Shown piece after piece: positions 42,798 through 54,052 of a stretch of 64,000 bases of DNA. Made by a program: the position numbers and the translations under genes. The notes beneath the pieces were generated by a model. That model saw only the letters and a program-made list of their open reading frames with translations, was not told the origin of the DNA and ran no database searches. The stretch is from Streptococcus sp. Marseille-Q0941 (GTDB lineage Bacteria > Bacillota > Bacilli > Lactobacillales > Streptococcaceae): positions 186,001 through 250,000 of the forward strand of contig NZ_CALSFO010000003.1 of assembly GCF_943736975.1 (NCBI RefSeq), given 5' to 3'. How positions within the stretch are numbered: position 1 is the stretch's first letter; each line of letters opens with the position of its first letter.

Positions 42798-42971
42798 GAG
42801 AGTGGGACAGAAATCGGTAATTCGTTAGAATTCGATTTCGTCGTCCCACCTCCGCACAGTTGCGTAGGGCTGTAAAAGCTGATGAAATCAGCCTAGTAGA
42901 GCCACTCAACCACTGCGTCTTACTCGAAAATCCAAAGACAATTGAGAGGCTAGGACTTTTGTCCCAGCCTC
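42798..42971. repeat. Three-hairpin repeat, copy 1 (SPRITE-like)
   Basis: About 97% identical by eye to 56970-57144. Hairpin 1: GTGGGAC...GTCCCAC containing GAAATCG/CGATTTC. Hairpin 2: GTTGCGTAGGGCT with AGCCACTCAAC, slightly mismatched here. Hairpin 3: GAGGCTAGGAC-TTTT-GTCCCAGCCTC followed by T-rich sequence, usable as terminator in both directions. It fills the convergent phoH/ald gap. Best fit is the pneumococcal rho-independent-terminator-like repeat class; not verified. Confidence 0.8.
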
Positions 42972-43001
42972 TATTTTTGTAGTTTTAATTTATAAATCAT
43001 T

Positions 43002-44114
43002 TTAAACAAGCTCACTAATAGGTGTGAAGTCACGTTCTAAACCTTCAGCTACTGGTTGGCTGGTAAGTTGACCTTGATAAGTTGTTACACCTTCACATAA
43101 GCCAGCATCTTCAAGGATTGCTTTCTTAAATCCTTTTCCTGCCAAGGCTTCGATGTATGGAAGAGTTACATTTGTAAGGGCGATGGTAGAAGTACGTGCA
43201 ACAGCACCAGGAATGTTAGCTACTGCATAGTGAAGAACACCGTGTTTTTCATAGACAGGCTCATCATGGGTTGTCACACGATCAGCCGTTGCGATAACAC
43301 CACCTTGGTCTACAGCAACGTCTACGATAACAGAACCAGGACGCATTTGTTGGACCATGTCATCGGTTACTAACTTCGGAGCTTTAGCACCAGGAATTAA
43401 GACTGCACCGATAACAACGTCTGCTTCACGCACACTTGCTTCGATATTAAATGGGTTAGACATGAGGGTTTGGATTTGGTGACCAAAGACATCTTCAAGG
43501 ACAGAAAGGCGCTTAGCACTGATATCAAGAATAGTGACTTGTGCTCCTAAACCAAGAGCGATACGTGCTGCGTGTGTACCAACGACACCGCCACCGATAA
43601 TAGTGACTTTTCCTTTTGGAACACCAGGAACACCACCGAGTAGAACTCCTGAACCACCAGCTTGTTTAGTCAAGAAGTGAGCTCCGATTTGGACAGCCAT
43701 ACGACCGGCAACCTCACTCATTGGAACCAATAAAGGAAGTTGACCTTCAGTATCGCGCACCGTTTCATAAGCAACACCAGTCGTTTTAGCTGCAAGCATA
43801 GCATCCGCTAATTCTGGAGCTGCTGCCATGTGCAAGTAAGTGAAGAGAAGTAAATCCTCACGCAAGAACTGGTACTCACTAGAAAGGGGTTCCTTGACTT
43901 TAACAACTAACTCTGCAGCCCATGCTTCGGCAGCAGTTGCGACAATTTCTGCTCCTTGCTTTTCATAGTCTGCATCAGTAAAACCTGAGCCAAGTCCCGC
44001 ATTTGTTTCGATGAGGACACGGTGACCACGACCAACGAGACTTTGTACACCAGCAGGTGTCAAAGCAACTCGATTTTCATTATTTTTAATTTCCTTTGGA
44101 ATTCCAATTAGCAT
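43002..44114 (-). CDS. ald: Alanine dehydrogenase
   Basis: NAD-dependent interconversion of alanine with pyruvate and ammonia. 370 residues, intact: [20 protein letters not shown] at the N terminus, VVKVKEP with the substrate lysine, YLHMAA with the catalytic histidine, and [11 protein letters not shown] in the NAD fold. The start at 44114 has AAGGAG upstream on the minus strand; an upstream in-frame ATG at 44138 lies inside the leader. ald is often damaged in pneumococci as I recall; this copy is complete. Confidence 0.94.
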   Translation of the reverse strand: MLIGIPKEIKNNENRVALTPAGVQSLVGRGHRVLIETNAGLGSGFTDADYEKQGAEIVATAAEAWAAELVVKVKEPLSSEYQFLREDLLLFTYLHMAAAPELADAMLAAKTTGVAYETVRDTEGQLPLLVPMSEVAGRMAVQIGAHFLTKQAGGSGVLLGGVPGVPKGKVTIIGGGVVGTHAARIALGLGAQVTILDISAKRLSVLEDVFGHQIQTLMSNPFNIEASVREADVVIGAVLIPGAKAPKLVTDDMVQQMRPGSVIVDVAVDQGGVIATADRVTTHDEPVYEKHGVLHYAVANIPGAVARTSTIALTNVTLPYIEALAGKGFKKAILEDAGLCEGVTTYQGQLTSQPVAEGLERDFTPISELV

Positions 44115-44302
44115 AGAGATTTGCTCCTTATTTAACATTTAGGTTCTTATACTATATCATCACGGGAAGAACCCAGTCTTTTCTTGTGATGTTCTTATTT
44201 TATATGAAACCCCTCGGAAAATCAAGAAAAATTATTGATTTCTAATGCATTTTTTGTTAAGCTTTTAGAAAATATACTTAATTCAGTGAGGGGGAAAGTT
44301 GT

Positions 44303-44917
44303 GTGATTATTTATGAAGATGTCAACATAGATTCTGTTTCTCTTAACTTTACATCCACATTTAATATATATGTGGGACGTTGGTATATTATTGGTGACTA
44401 TAGAAGAAGGGAAGAGTATTTACAGTATTTGGTTTCACGATTATATGATTATTCGACTAAAAATAAATTTAATCTATATTTAGTATTAGGAGATGATTGT
44501 TTTAATGATAACAGTAGAATAATCCAATATTATAAACTTTGGAAATTGCTCAAAAAGCAACACCTAGAGGTTAGGAATGCAATTTATTCTGAAGAGATTA
44601 TGATTACGAAGAATGATAAAGTGAAATTTTTTGGTGGAATTCAAATATCGGATAGAGAGTCTGTTTCAGACATTGTTTCAATCTTGCTAGCAAAACTAAC
44701 AGCTCATTTATTATTGTTGCCAGAGGGACTTAAAGTTACAACTTTTTTACAGTCAGGTTTTTCAAAGATAATAGCTGAAAATAGCGAGTATATTGAGAAT
44801 GTGGTTAGTAGTGGTGGAATTGTTTTATTCCGTGAAAGTTACTTTGACGATAGGAATACAGGTTTTATAGGTTTTGGGGGATTGTCCTTAATTACTAAAG
44901 ATTTATTTGGAAAATAG
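44303..44917 (+). CDS. Hypothetical protein, A+T-rich, possibly acquired
   Basis: Not recognised. 204 residues from a GTG start preceded by GAGGGGGA. It alternates aromatic and beta-prone stretches (FNIYVGRWYIIGDY, KFNLYLVLGDD, FIGFGGLSLI) with Lys/Asp/Asn-rich parts; no signal peptide, no clear membrane segment apart from a short Leu-rich run (LLAKLTAHLLLLPEG). The DNA is more A+T-rich than both neighbours, and the gene stands alone with about 160-190 bases on each side. Possibly an island gene of mitis-group strains. Confidence 0.6.
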   Translation: MIIYEDVNIDSVSLNFTSTFNIYVGRWYIIGDYRRREEYLQYLVSRLYDYSTKNKFNLYLVLGDDCFNDNSRIIQYYKLWKLLKKQHLEVRNAIYSEEIMITKNDKVKFFGGIQISDRESVSDIVSILLAKLTAHLLLLPEGLKVTTFLQSGFSKIIAENSEYIENVVSSGGIVLFRESYFDDRNTGFIGFGGLSLITKDLFGK

Positions 44918-45078
44918 GTAACAATAATTGGAACTTTATGAATGAAACTAAGAGAGTAACATTTTTATAATTACAAATTATTATTGAAAACAGTGTTTTG
45001 TCATTGTTCACAAGAAAAACTTGTAAACCTATTTCTTTTATGTTATTCTTTTAGCAGCCTATTTTTGGGGGTGAAATC

Positions 45079-45648
45079 ATGGAATCACTATTTATCAAAC
45101 TAGCTAAGCATAAAATTATCGAAACTGAACGCTTAGTTCTCAGACCTGTAACGCTTGATGATGCAGAAGCCATGTTTGAGTATGCTTCAAACAAAGAAAT
45201 TACGCGCTACACTTTTCAAACCAATCAAAGTTTGGAGGAAACCAAGAATAATATTGCTCAGTTTTATCTAGCAAATCCCTTGGGTCGATGGGGAATAGAA
45301 TTAAAAAGTACTGGAGAGTTTATCGGAACCATTGACCTGCACAAGATGGATATGGTTCTCAAGAAGGCATCCATAGGTTACATTATCCATCAAAAATATT
45401 GGAATCAAGGTTTGACAACAGAAGCCAATCGAGCTGTAATTGAACTGGCTTTTGAAAAGATAGGAATGAATATGTTGACCGCCCTTCACGATAAGGACAA
45501 TCCTGCGTCAGGCAAGGTCATGGAGAAATCAGGCATGCACTTCTCTCACGAAGAACCGTATGCTTGTATAGACCAGCATGAAAAAGATCGTATCGTGACA
45601 AGAGTTCATTATATCTTGACTAAGGAAGACTATTTTGCGAATAAGTAA
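45079..45648 (+). CDS. GNAT acetyltransferase, RimJ/RimL type
   Basis: Ribosomal-protein-type N-acetyltransferase fold, 189 residues: IIETERLVLRPVTLDDAEAMFEY at the start, IGYIIHQKYWNQGLTTEANRAVIELAF as acetyl-CoA-binding motif A, and NPASGKVMEKSGM as motif B. Substrate unknown. GGGGGTG precedes the ATG. A terminator hairpin follows and overlaps the T-rich part of the comEA promoter. Confidence 0.87.
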   Translation: MESLFIKLAKHKIIETERLVLRPVTLDDAEAMFEYASNKEITRYTFQTNQSLEETKNNIAQFYLANPLGRWGIELKSTGEFIGTIDLHKMDMVLKKASIGYIIHQKYWNQGLTTEANRAVIELAFEKIGMNMLTALHDKDNPASGKVMEKSGMHFSHEEPYACIDQHEKDRIVTRVHYILTKEDYFANK

Positions 45649-45649
45649 G

Positions 45650-45678
45650 CAGTTGAAAAGATTTTTCAGCTGTTTTTT
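45650..45678 (+). terminator. Intrinsic terminator of the GNAT gene
   Basis: CAGTTGAAAA/TTTTCAGCTG stem, then T-run. Confidence 0.85.
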
Positions 45679-45694
45679 CTTTCTCTTACGAATA
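45673..45694 (+). promoter_or_regulatory. SigX (ComX) Cin-box promoter of comEA-comEC
   Basis: TACGAATA (45687-45694), the late-competence Cin-box, preceded by a T-rich tract as in other SigX promoters, 19 bases before the comEA start. Expression is therefore expected only in the competent state. Confidence 0.93.
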
Positions 45695-45713
45695 AGCTAA
45701 GAGAGGAGAAAAT

Positions 45714-46364
45714 ATGGAAGAACTTATTGAGAAAATCAAAGAATACAAAATCATTGTTATCTGTGCTGGTTTGGGCTTGGTATTGGGTGGATGTTTCCTC
45801 CTGAAGCCCTCAACGCAAACACCTGCTAAGGAAAGCAATTTGCAGGCTGAAGTTACAACTGTTTCAAAGGATTCAGTTAGGGAAAAAGAGGAGAAAATCC
45901 AGAAATCGGAAACTGAAGAAGTGGTGGAGCAAGATCTAATCACTGTCGATGTCAAAGGTGCCGTCAAATCACCTGGAATCTATGATTTGCCAGTTGGAAG
46001 TCGGATCAATGATGCTGTCCAAAAAGCGGGTGGACTTACAGACAATGCTGATAGTAAGTCTATCAATCTCGCCCAGAGAATTAGTGATGAAGCACTTGTT
46101 TATGTTCCAACTAAGGAAGAAACAACTAGTCAAGAGGCGCATTCAAATACTTCCAACACCAAAGACAATAAGAAAGTCAATCTCAATAAAGCCAGTTTGG
46201 AGGAGCTAAAACAGGTTAAGGGATTGGGAGGCAAACGTGCTCAGGACATCATCGACCACCGTGAAACCAATGGTAAATTCAAGTCTGTTGATGATCTCAA
46301 GAAAGTGTCAGGAATTGGTGCTAAGACAGTAGAAAAGTTAAAAGAATATGTCACAGTGGATTAG
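45714..46364 (+). CDS. comEA: Competence DNA receptor ComEA (CelA)
   Basis: Membrane-anchored protein that binds transforming double-stranded DNA. 216 residues: one membrane segment (about 13-30), a Glu/Lys/Ser linker, an SLBB-type domain (about 75-125, DVKGAVKSPGIYDLPVGSRI) and a C-terminal helix-hairpin-helix pair (155-216). AGAGGAG before the ATG. Overlaps comEC by 17 bases. Confidence 0.95.
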   Translation: MEELIEKIKEYKIIVICAGLGLVLGGCFLLKPSTQTPAKESNLQAEVTTVSKDSVREKEEKIQKSETEEVVEQDLITVDVKGAVKSPGIYDLPVGSRINDAVQKAGGLTDNADSKSINLAQRISDEALVYVPTKEETTSQEAHSNTSNTKDNKKVNLNKASLEELKQVKGLGGKRAQDIIDHRETNGKFKSVDDLKKVSGIGAKTVEKLKEYVTVD

Positions 46365-48555
46365 TCGCATACCCATCCCCAAAATCTATCTCAGTTTTCT
46401 ACTACTATGGCTCTACTATGCAATCTTTTCAGCCAGTGTATTAGCACTTTTGGGGTTTGTCTTTTTACTATTCTGTCTCTTTTTCCAATTCCCATGGAAG
46501 ACTGTGACCAAGATCCTCTTGATTTGTGGGCTATTTGGGAGTTGGTTTTTATTTCAAAAATGGCAGCAAGAAGCAGCTAGTCGATACCTTGTCGCCTCGG
46601 TTAATACAGTGCGAATATTACCTGATACCATCAAGGTGAATGGTGATAGTCTATCCTTTCGTGGAAAGGCTGACGGTAGACTCTATCAAGTCTATTATAA
46701 ACTCCAGTCAGAAGCTGAGAAGGAAAAATTTCAAGACTTATCTGACTTGCACGAAATGGTCGTGAAAGGGAAAATAGCTAGTCCTCAAGGAGCAAGTAAT
46801 TTCGCTGGATTTGATTATCGAAACTATCTCAAAACTCAGAGAATTTATCAGACCTTGACCCTATCTGAAATTGTCGAATCAAGGAAAATTTCTAGTTGGG
46901 ATATAGGGGAAAATCTATCAAGCTTGCGAAGAAAAGCAGTTGTTTGGATAAAAAGGAATTTTCCCGACCCCATGCGAAATTATATGACAGGTCTTTTATT
47001 GGGACATTTAGATACAGACTTTGAGGAAATGAATGAACTCTACTCAAGTTTAGGGATTATTCATCTGTTTGCATTATCTGGCATGCAGGTTGGGTTCTTC
47101 ATGGATGCTTTTAAGAAGTTACTATTGCGTTTTGGCTTGACGCAAGAAATGTTCAAATGGATAGCCTATCCATTTTCCTTAGTTTATGCAGGTTTAACAG
47201 GATTCTCTGCTTCTGTTATTAGAAGCCTGTTACAAAAACTCTTGGCTCAACATGGCTTCAAGTCACTCGATAATTTTGCTCTTACTATCCTGGTCTTGTT
47301 CATAGTGATGCCGAATTTCTTCCTAACTGCTGGTGGAGTGCTCTCCTGTGCCTACGCCTTTATCTTGACCATGACTGGCGAAGAAGTAGAAGGAATAAAA
47401 GGTCTAGCTAGAGAGAGTTTCATTATTTCCTTAGGAATCCTGCCGATTTTGTCATTTTACTTTTCTGAATTTCAACCGTGGTCTATCCTATTGACCTTTG
47501 CTTTTTCATTCTTATTTGATATGGTCTTTCTACCACTTTTATCAATGCTCTTCTGTCTGTCATGGATATATCCTATTACCCAGTTAAACTTTCTCTTTGA
47601 ATTGCTAGAAAATATTATTCGCTACGTTTCTCAGATATCTACTAGGCCCTTAGTTTTTGGCCAACCGAGTCTTTGGGTGCTGGTATCTCTGTTAATATCT
47701 TTGGCTCTTGTCTATGATTATCGTAAAAATTTGAAAAAAATACCGATCATTGTCCTATTTGTCCTAGCTCTCTTTTTAGGAACCAAACACCCACTGGAAA
47801 ATGAAATCACGGTCTTAGATATGGAGCAGGGACGCAGCATTTTCCTAAGAGACATGACAGGGAAGACCATTCTACTAGATGTCGGGGAAAAGTCTGAAGT
47901 TGAAAAGAAAGAAGTCTGGCAGGAGAAAGTCACTACGAGTAATGCAAAGCGTAGTTTAATCCCTTATCTAAAAAGTAGAGGAGTCGCAAAGATTGATCAG
48001 CTTGTGCTAACGACTAGTGAGCCTAAGCAACTAGATCATGTGTTAGAGATTGGTAAAGTTTTTGAACTAGGTGAAGTTTTAGTAACTGAAGAAACTCTGT
48101 CTCAAAGAGATTTCTTTGATAAGTTAAAAGAAAGTAACTTGAATGTTCGACCTCTTAAAACTGGAGAGAGATTATTTGTTTTTGGGAGTCATTTGGATGT
48201 AATCACAACTCAAAACAAGGATAAAAAAGTCTCAATATCCATGTATGGTAAACTACTAAATCAAACCTTTCTAGTTACTAGGAATATAGTGAAAAACTCC
48301 CTAACTAGCTATTATCCCAAACTCCAAGCAGATGTTGTGATAACTCATCAGCAGTCATCTAAGAAAAAGACTGATGTCGAGGTCTTCAAAACTTTACAAC
48401 CTAAAATGACTGTCATGTCGGTAGACAAGAAGAAAAAATTTAAAGTAATTAACCAAGAAGATAAAGAAGTTGAGAATGCCATATACAAAACGGATAAAAA
48501 AGGAGCCATTCGTTTTAAAGGCTGGAGCTCTTGGAAACTGGAAACAGTTCGATGA
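46348..48555 (+). CDS. comEC: Competence DNA channel ComEC (CelB)
   Basis: Polytopic protein forming the single-strand DNA uptake channel. 735 residues: N-terminal membrane helices and OB-like domain, the Competence domain with LFALSGMQVGFF and GFSASVIRSLL, then a C-terminal metallo-beta-lactamase-like domain in which the usual HxHxDH cluster is absent (VLDMEQGRSIFLRD start, LVLTTSEPKQLDH), as in other streptococcal members. Start inside comEA, translationally coupled. Confidence 0.93.
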   Translation: MSQWISRIPIPKIYLSFLLLWLYYAIFSASVLALLGFVFLLFCLFFQFPWKTVTKILLICGLFGSWFLFQKWQQEAASRYLVASVNTVRILPDTIKVNGDSLSFRGKADGRLYQVYYKLQSEAEKEKFQDLSDLHEMVVKGKIASPQGASNFAGFDYRNYLKTQRIYQTLTLSEIVESRKISSWDIGENLSSLRRKAVVWIKRNFPDPMRNYMTGLLLGHLDTDFEEMNELYSSLGIIHLFALSGMQVGFFMDAFKKLLLRFGLTQEMFKWIAYPFSLVYAGLTGFSASVIRSLLQKLLAQHGFKSLDNFALTILVLFIVMPNFFLTAGGVLSCAYAFILTMTGEEVEGIKGLARESFIISLGILPILSFYFSEFQPWSILLTFAFSFLFDMVFLPLLSMLFCLSWIYPITQLNFLFELLENIIRYVSQISTRPLVFGQPSLWVLVSLLISLALVYDYRKNLKKIPIIVLFVLALFLGTKHPLENEITVLDMEQGRSIFLRDMTGKTILLDVGEKSEVEKKEVWQEKVTTSNAKRSLIPYLKSRGVAKIDQLVLTTSEPKQLDHVLEIGKVFELGEVLVTEETLSQRDFFDKLKESNLNVRPLKTGERLFVFGSHLDVITTQNKDKKVSISMYGKLLNQTFLVTRNIVKNSLTSYYPKLQADVVITHQQSSKKKTDVEVFKTLQPKMTVMSVDKKKKFKVINQEDKEVENAIYKTDKKGAIRFKGWSSWKLETVR

Positions 48556-48678
48556 ATTTGAACTTTAGAAGAAAATTAAAATTGTCTAAACAATCAATCA
48601 GAACTTGATTTTAGAACCTTTTTGCTATAAAATGGTAAAGATTAGTGTCAAACTTTTATATTGCAAATAGGAGAAAAC

Positions 48679-49965
48679 ATGACAAAAACTTTGAAACGTC
48701 CTGAGGTTCTATCACCTGCAGGGACACTGGAAAAATTGAAAGTAGCTGTTCAATACGGAGCAGATGCTGTCTTTATCGGTGGTCAGGCCTATGGTCTTCG
48801 TAGCCGTGCGGGAAACTTCACTTTCGAACAGATGGAAGAAGGAGTTCAGTTTGCGGCTAAATATGGCGCTAAAGTGTATGTAGCAGCCAATATGGTTATG
48901 CACGAAGGAAATGAAGAAGGCGCTGGAGAATGGTTCCGTAAACTACGTGACATTGGTATTGCAGCCGTTATTGTATCAGATCCAGCCTTGATTATGATTT
49001 CAGCAACAGAAGCACCAGGACTTGAAATTCACCTGTCAACACAAGCTAGTGCGACCAACTACGAAACTCTAGAATTCTGGAAAGAACTTGGCTTGACTCG
49101 TGTCGTTTTGGCACGTGAGGTTTCCATGGAAGAATTGGCTGAAATTCGCAAACGTACAGACGTGGAGATTGAAGCCTTCGTCCACGGAGCGATGTGTATC
49201 TCTTACTCTGGTCGTTGTACCCTTTCTAACCACATGAGTATGCGCGATGCCAACCGTGGTGGATGTTCACAATCTTGTCGCTGGAAATACGATCTTTACG
49301 ACATGCCATTCGGTAAGGAACGTAAGAGTCTCAAGGGAGAAATTCCTGAAGAATTCTCCATGTCAGCTGTTGATATGTCGATGATTGACCATATTCCAGA
49401 TATGATTGAAAATGGCGTGGACAGTCTTAAGATTGAAGGTCGTATGAAATCTATTCACTACGTTTCAACAGTAACAAACTGCTACAAGGCAGCGGTTGAT
49501 GCTTATCTCGAAAGCCCTGAAAAATTTGAGGCCATTAAACAAGATTTGGTAGATGAAATGTGGAAGGTAGCCCAACGTGAATTGGCTACAGGTTTCTACT
49601 ACGGAACACCATCTGAAAATGAACAACTGTTTGGCGCTCGTCGTAAGATTCCAGAATACAAGTTTGTAGCGGAAGTAGTAGCTTATGATGATGCTACACA
49701 AACAGCAACCATCCGTCAACGTAATGTTATCTATGAAGGTGACCAAGTTGAGTTCTATGGACCGGGCTTCCGTCATTTTGAGACTTATATTGAAGACCTT
49801 CACGATGCCAAAGGAAATAAAATCGATCGCGCCCCAAATCCAATGGAACTTTTGACTATCAAGGTTCCTCAACCAGTAGAAGCTGGTGACATGGTACGTG
49901 CTTTGAAAGAAGGCCTGATCAATCTTTACAAAGAAGATGGAACAAGCGTCACAGTTCGTGCCTAG
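48679..49965 (+). CDS. Peptidase U32 family protein
   Basis: 428 residues. U32 signature EAFVHGAMCISYSGRCTLS with the following cysteines (GGCSQSCRW) that hold an iron-sulfur cluster. Despite the family name, characterised members (TrhP/RlhA type) act in RNA hydroxylation, here most likely prephenate-dependent tRNA U34 modification. N-terminal TIM-barrel start LSPAGTLEKLKVAVQYGADAV. The ATG at 48679 has AGGAGAA upstream. The second small U32 gene that often accompanies it is not next to it here. Confidence 0.87.
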   Translation: MTKTLKRPEVLSPAGTLEKLKVAVQYGADAVFIGGQAYGLRSRAGNFTFEQMEEGVQFAAKYGAKVYVAANMVMHEGNEEGAGEWFRKLRDIGIAAVIVSDPALIMISATEAPGLEIHLSTQASATNYETLEFWKELGLTRVVLAREVSMEELAEIRKRTDVEIEAFVHGAMCISYSGRCTLSNHMSMRDANRGGCSQSCRWKYDLYDMPFGKERKSLKGEIPEEFSMSAVDMSMIDHIPDMIENGVDSLKIEGRMKSIHYVSTVTNCYKAAVDAYLESPEKFEAIKQDLVDEMWKVAQRELATGFYYGTPSENEQLFGARRKIPEYKFVAEVVAYDDATQTATIRQRNVIYEGDQVEFYGPGFRHFETYIEDLHDAKGNKIDRAPNPMELLTIKVPQPVEAGDMVRALKEGLINLYKEDGTSVTVRA

Positions 49966-49978
49966 ATAAGGAAAAAGA

Positions 49979-50290
49979 ATGGTTCAAGCTCAGGGCTTAC
50001 TAGTTGATGATGAAAGCAGATGTGTTCATTACCATAGTGATAAGGATATTGTATCACTTCAGTGCTATGAGTGTCAGAAATACTATGCCTGTTATCAGTG
50101 TCATAATGAACTGGAGCCGCACATATTTTCTCCCTATCCTTTAAATCTGAAAGAGGATAGACCTATCTTATGTGGATCATGTGGGAAAACACTAACGTAT
50201 GAGGAGTATACAGAGACGGGCACTTGTCCATACTGTGAAGCTCTCTTTAATCCAGCTTGTCAAAATCATCACTCATATTATTTTAAATAA
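49979..50290 (+). CDS. CHY zinc finger protein
   Basis: 103 residues with a dense set of Cys and His: CVHYHSDKDIVSLQCYECQKYYACYQCHNE, then LCGSCGK, CPYCEALFNPAC and HH. This matches the CHY zinc-finger domain, binding several zinc ions. Starts 14 bases after the U32 gene, presumably same transcript. Role unknown. Confidence 0.87.
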   Translation: MVQAQGLLVDDESRCVHYHSDKDIVSLQCYECQKYYACYQCHNELEPHIFSPYPLNLKEDRPILCGSCGKTLTYEEYTETGTCPYCEALFNPACQNHHSYYFK

Positions 50291-50301
50291 GAAATGACAA
50301 A

Positions 50302-50325
50302 TCCGAGTTGTAAAACTCGGTTTTT
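50302..50325 (+). terminator. Intrinsic terminator of CHY gene
   Basis: CCGAGTT-GTAA-AACTCGG, then TTTTTA. Confidence 0.9.
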
Positions 50326-50424
50326 ATTTTCAGAAAACAAAGAAAGGTAGTGAAAGTGGTATGAAAAGACAATAAAATTTTCTATATAATTGTCTTGAAA
50401 ATCGTAAAATTGGAAATAAATGAT

Positions 50425-50481
50425 TCGAAACGCTTCCATTACTAGTAAAAGGTTGACAAAAGCAAATTTTAGGACTAAACT
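50425..50481 (+). promoter_or_regulatory. Promoter of the atp operon with cre-like site
   Basis: TTGACA (50453-50458), 17-base spacer, TAAACT (50476-50481). At 50425-50438 TCGAAACGCTTCCA matches the CcpA cre consensus TGNAANCGNWNNCA with one mismatch. A further TATAAT (50385-50390) lies upstream without a good -35. Confidence 0.65.
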
Positions 50482-50518
50482 AGGGAGGTAAATTTAATTT
50501 AAAAAAGGAGAATTCGTC

Positions 50519-50719
50519 ATGAATTTAACATTTTTCGGACTTTGTCTTGCCTGTATGGGTGTATCTATTGCAGAAGGTATGATTATGAGTAATCTCTTTA
50601 AATCTGCCGCTCGTCAGCCTGAAATTATTGACCAATTACGCAGCCTTTTAATTCTTGGTGTTGCCTTTGTAGAAGGTACCTTCTTTGTAACCTTGGCGAT
50701 GGCATTTGTCATTAAATAG
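50519..50719 (+). CDS. atpE: F0F1 ATP synthase subunit c
   Basis: Membrane rotor subunit, 66 residues, two helices joined by a polar ARQP loop; proton-binding carboxylate E52 in FVEGTFF. AAAAGGAG before the ATG. In streptococci the complex mainly pumps protons out to keep internal pH. The sequence ([24 protein letters not shown]) differs at many sites from the pneumococcal c subunit as I remember it, the optochin target. Confidence 0.95.
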   Translation: MNLTFFGLCLACMGVSIAEGMIMSNLFKSAARQPEIIDQLRSLLILGVAFVEGTFFVTLAMAFVIK

Positions 50720-50751
50720 ACAACTCTATTTAGAAATGGAGGTGTCAAACC

Positions 50752-51468
50752 ATGGAAGAAAGTTTGAATCCAACCGTTAATATTGGACCAATATCCTTTG
50801 ATTTGACCCTGCTTGCCATGTCTCTTGTAACTGTTTTGATTGTTTTTGCCTTTGTCTACTGGGCAAGTCGTAAAATGACCATCCGTCCAAAGGGCAAACA
50901 AAATGCTCTTGAGATGATTTATGACTTTGTGATTGGTTTTACCAAACCAAACATTGGAGAATCATACATTAAGGATTATTCCTTGTTTCTGTTTTCTCTA
51001 TTTCTGTTTATCTTGGTTGCCAACAATATTGGCTTAATGGCAAAAGTACAAACAACAAACGGTTATAACTTGTGGACTTCCCCAACAGCCAACCTTGGAT
51101 ACGATTTATCCCTCTCATTATTGATCACTTTGATCGCCCATGTAGAAGGAGTTCGTCGTAGAGGCGTTAAAGAATATTTGAGAGCATTTGTTACACCTGG
51201 CTTTATGACTCCGATGAACATTTTAGAAGAGTTCACCAATTTTGCTTCCTTGGCGATTCGGATCTACGGAAATATTTTTGCCGGTGAGGTTTTAGCTGGA
51301 TTGCTATTAGCCTTGTCACAAAATGCTTTGTATTGGTATCCTTTTGCCTTTATCGCAAACATGTTATGGACAGCCTTTTCAATTTTCATTTCATGTATTC
51401 AGGCTTATGTATTTACCATGTTGTCATCTATGTACATTGGTAAAAAAATAAACGAAGGGGAAGAGTAA
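50752..51468 (+). CDS. atpB: F0F1 ATP synthase subunit a
   Basis: Stator membrane subunit forming the proton half-channels. 238 residues, five to six helices; essential arginine R170 in [23 protein letters not shown] before the ATG. Confidence 0.96.
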   Translation: MEESLNPTVNIGPISFDLTLLAMSLVTVLIVFAFVYWASRKMTIRPKGKQNALEMIYDFVIGFTKPNIGESYIKDYSLFLFSLFLFILVANNIGLMAKVQTTNGYNLWTSPTANLGYDLSLSLLITLIAHVEGVRRRGVKEYLRAFVTPGFMTPMNILEEFTNFASLAIRIYGNIFAGEVLAGLLLALSQNALYWYPFAFIANMLWTAFSIFISCIQAYVFTMLSSMYIGKKINEGEE

Positions 51469-51486
51469 GTAGAGGAGGATTAGAAG

Positions 51487-51980
51487 ATGGATTTAACTAT
51501 TAGTACCATTATCGGTGACTTTATTCTTATCGCTGGTTCCTTCCTTTTATTAATCTTTTTAGTGAAGAAATATGCTTGGGGAAATATTTCCAGCATCTTG
51601 GATGAACGTGCTGGAAAGATTTCTTCAGATATTGATGGTGCCGAGGAAGCCCGTAAAAAGGCTGAGGAACTAGCTAGCAAACGTGAAGCTGAGCTAGCAG
51701 GTAGCCGTACCGAAGCTAAAACGATTATCGAGAATGCAAAGGGAACTGCTGAGAAAAGTAGAGCCGATATTTTAGCCGAAGCTAAACTTGAAGCAGGGCG
51801 CTTAAAAGAAAAAGCCAACCAAGAAATTGCTCAAAATAAAGCTGAAGCTTTACAAAGTGTTAAGGTAGATGTAGCTGACTTAACAATCAGTCTAGCTGAG
51901 AAAATTCTCTCTAAAAACCTTGACAGTCAGGCCCATAAAGAACTCATTGATCAGTATATCGATCAGCTAGGAGAAGCTTA

Positions 51981-51981
<1 letters not shown>
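51487..51981 (+). CDS. atpF: F0F1 ATP synthase subunit b
   Basis: Peripheral stalk: one N-terminal membrane helix (about 7-26) and a long Lys/Glu/Ala coiled coil. 164 residues. Overlaps atpH by one base. Confidence 0.95.
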
Positions 51982-54037
<2,056 letters not shown>

Positions 54038-54052
54038 GAATAGAGGTGTCAG

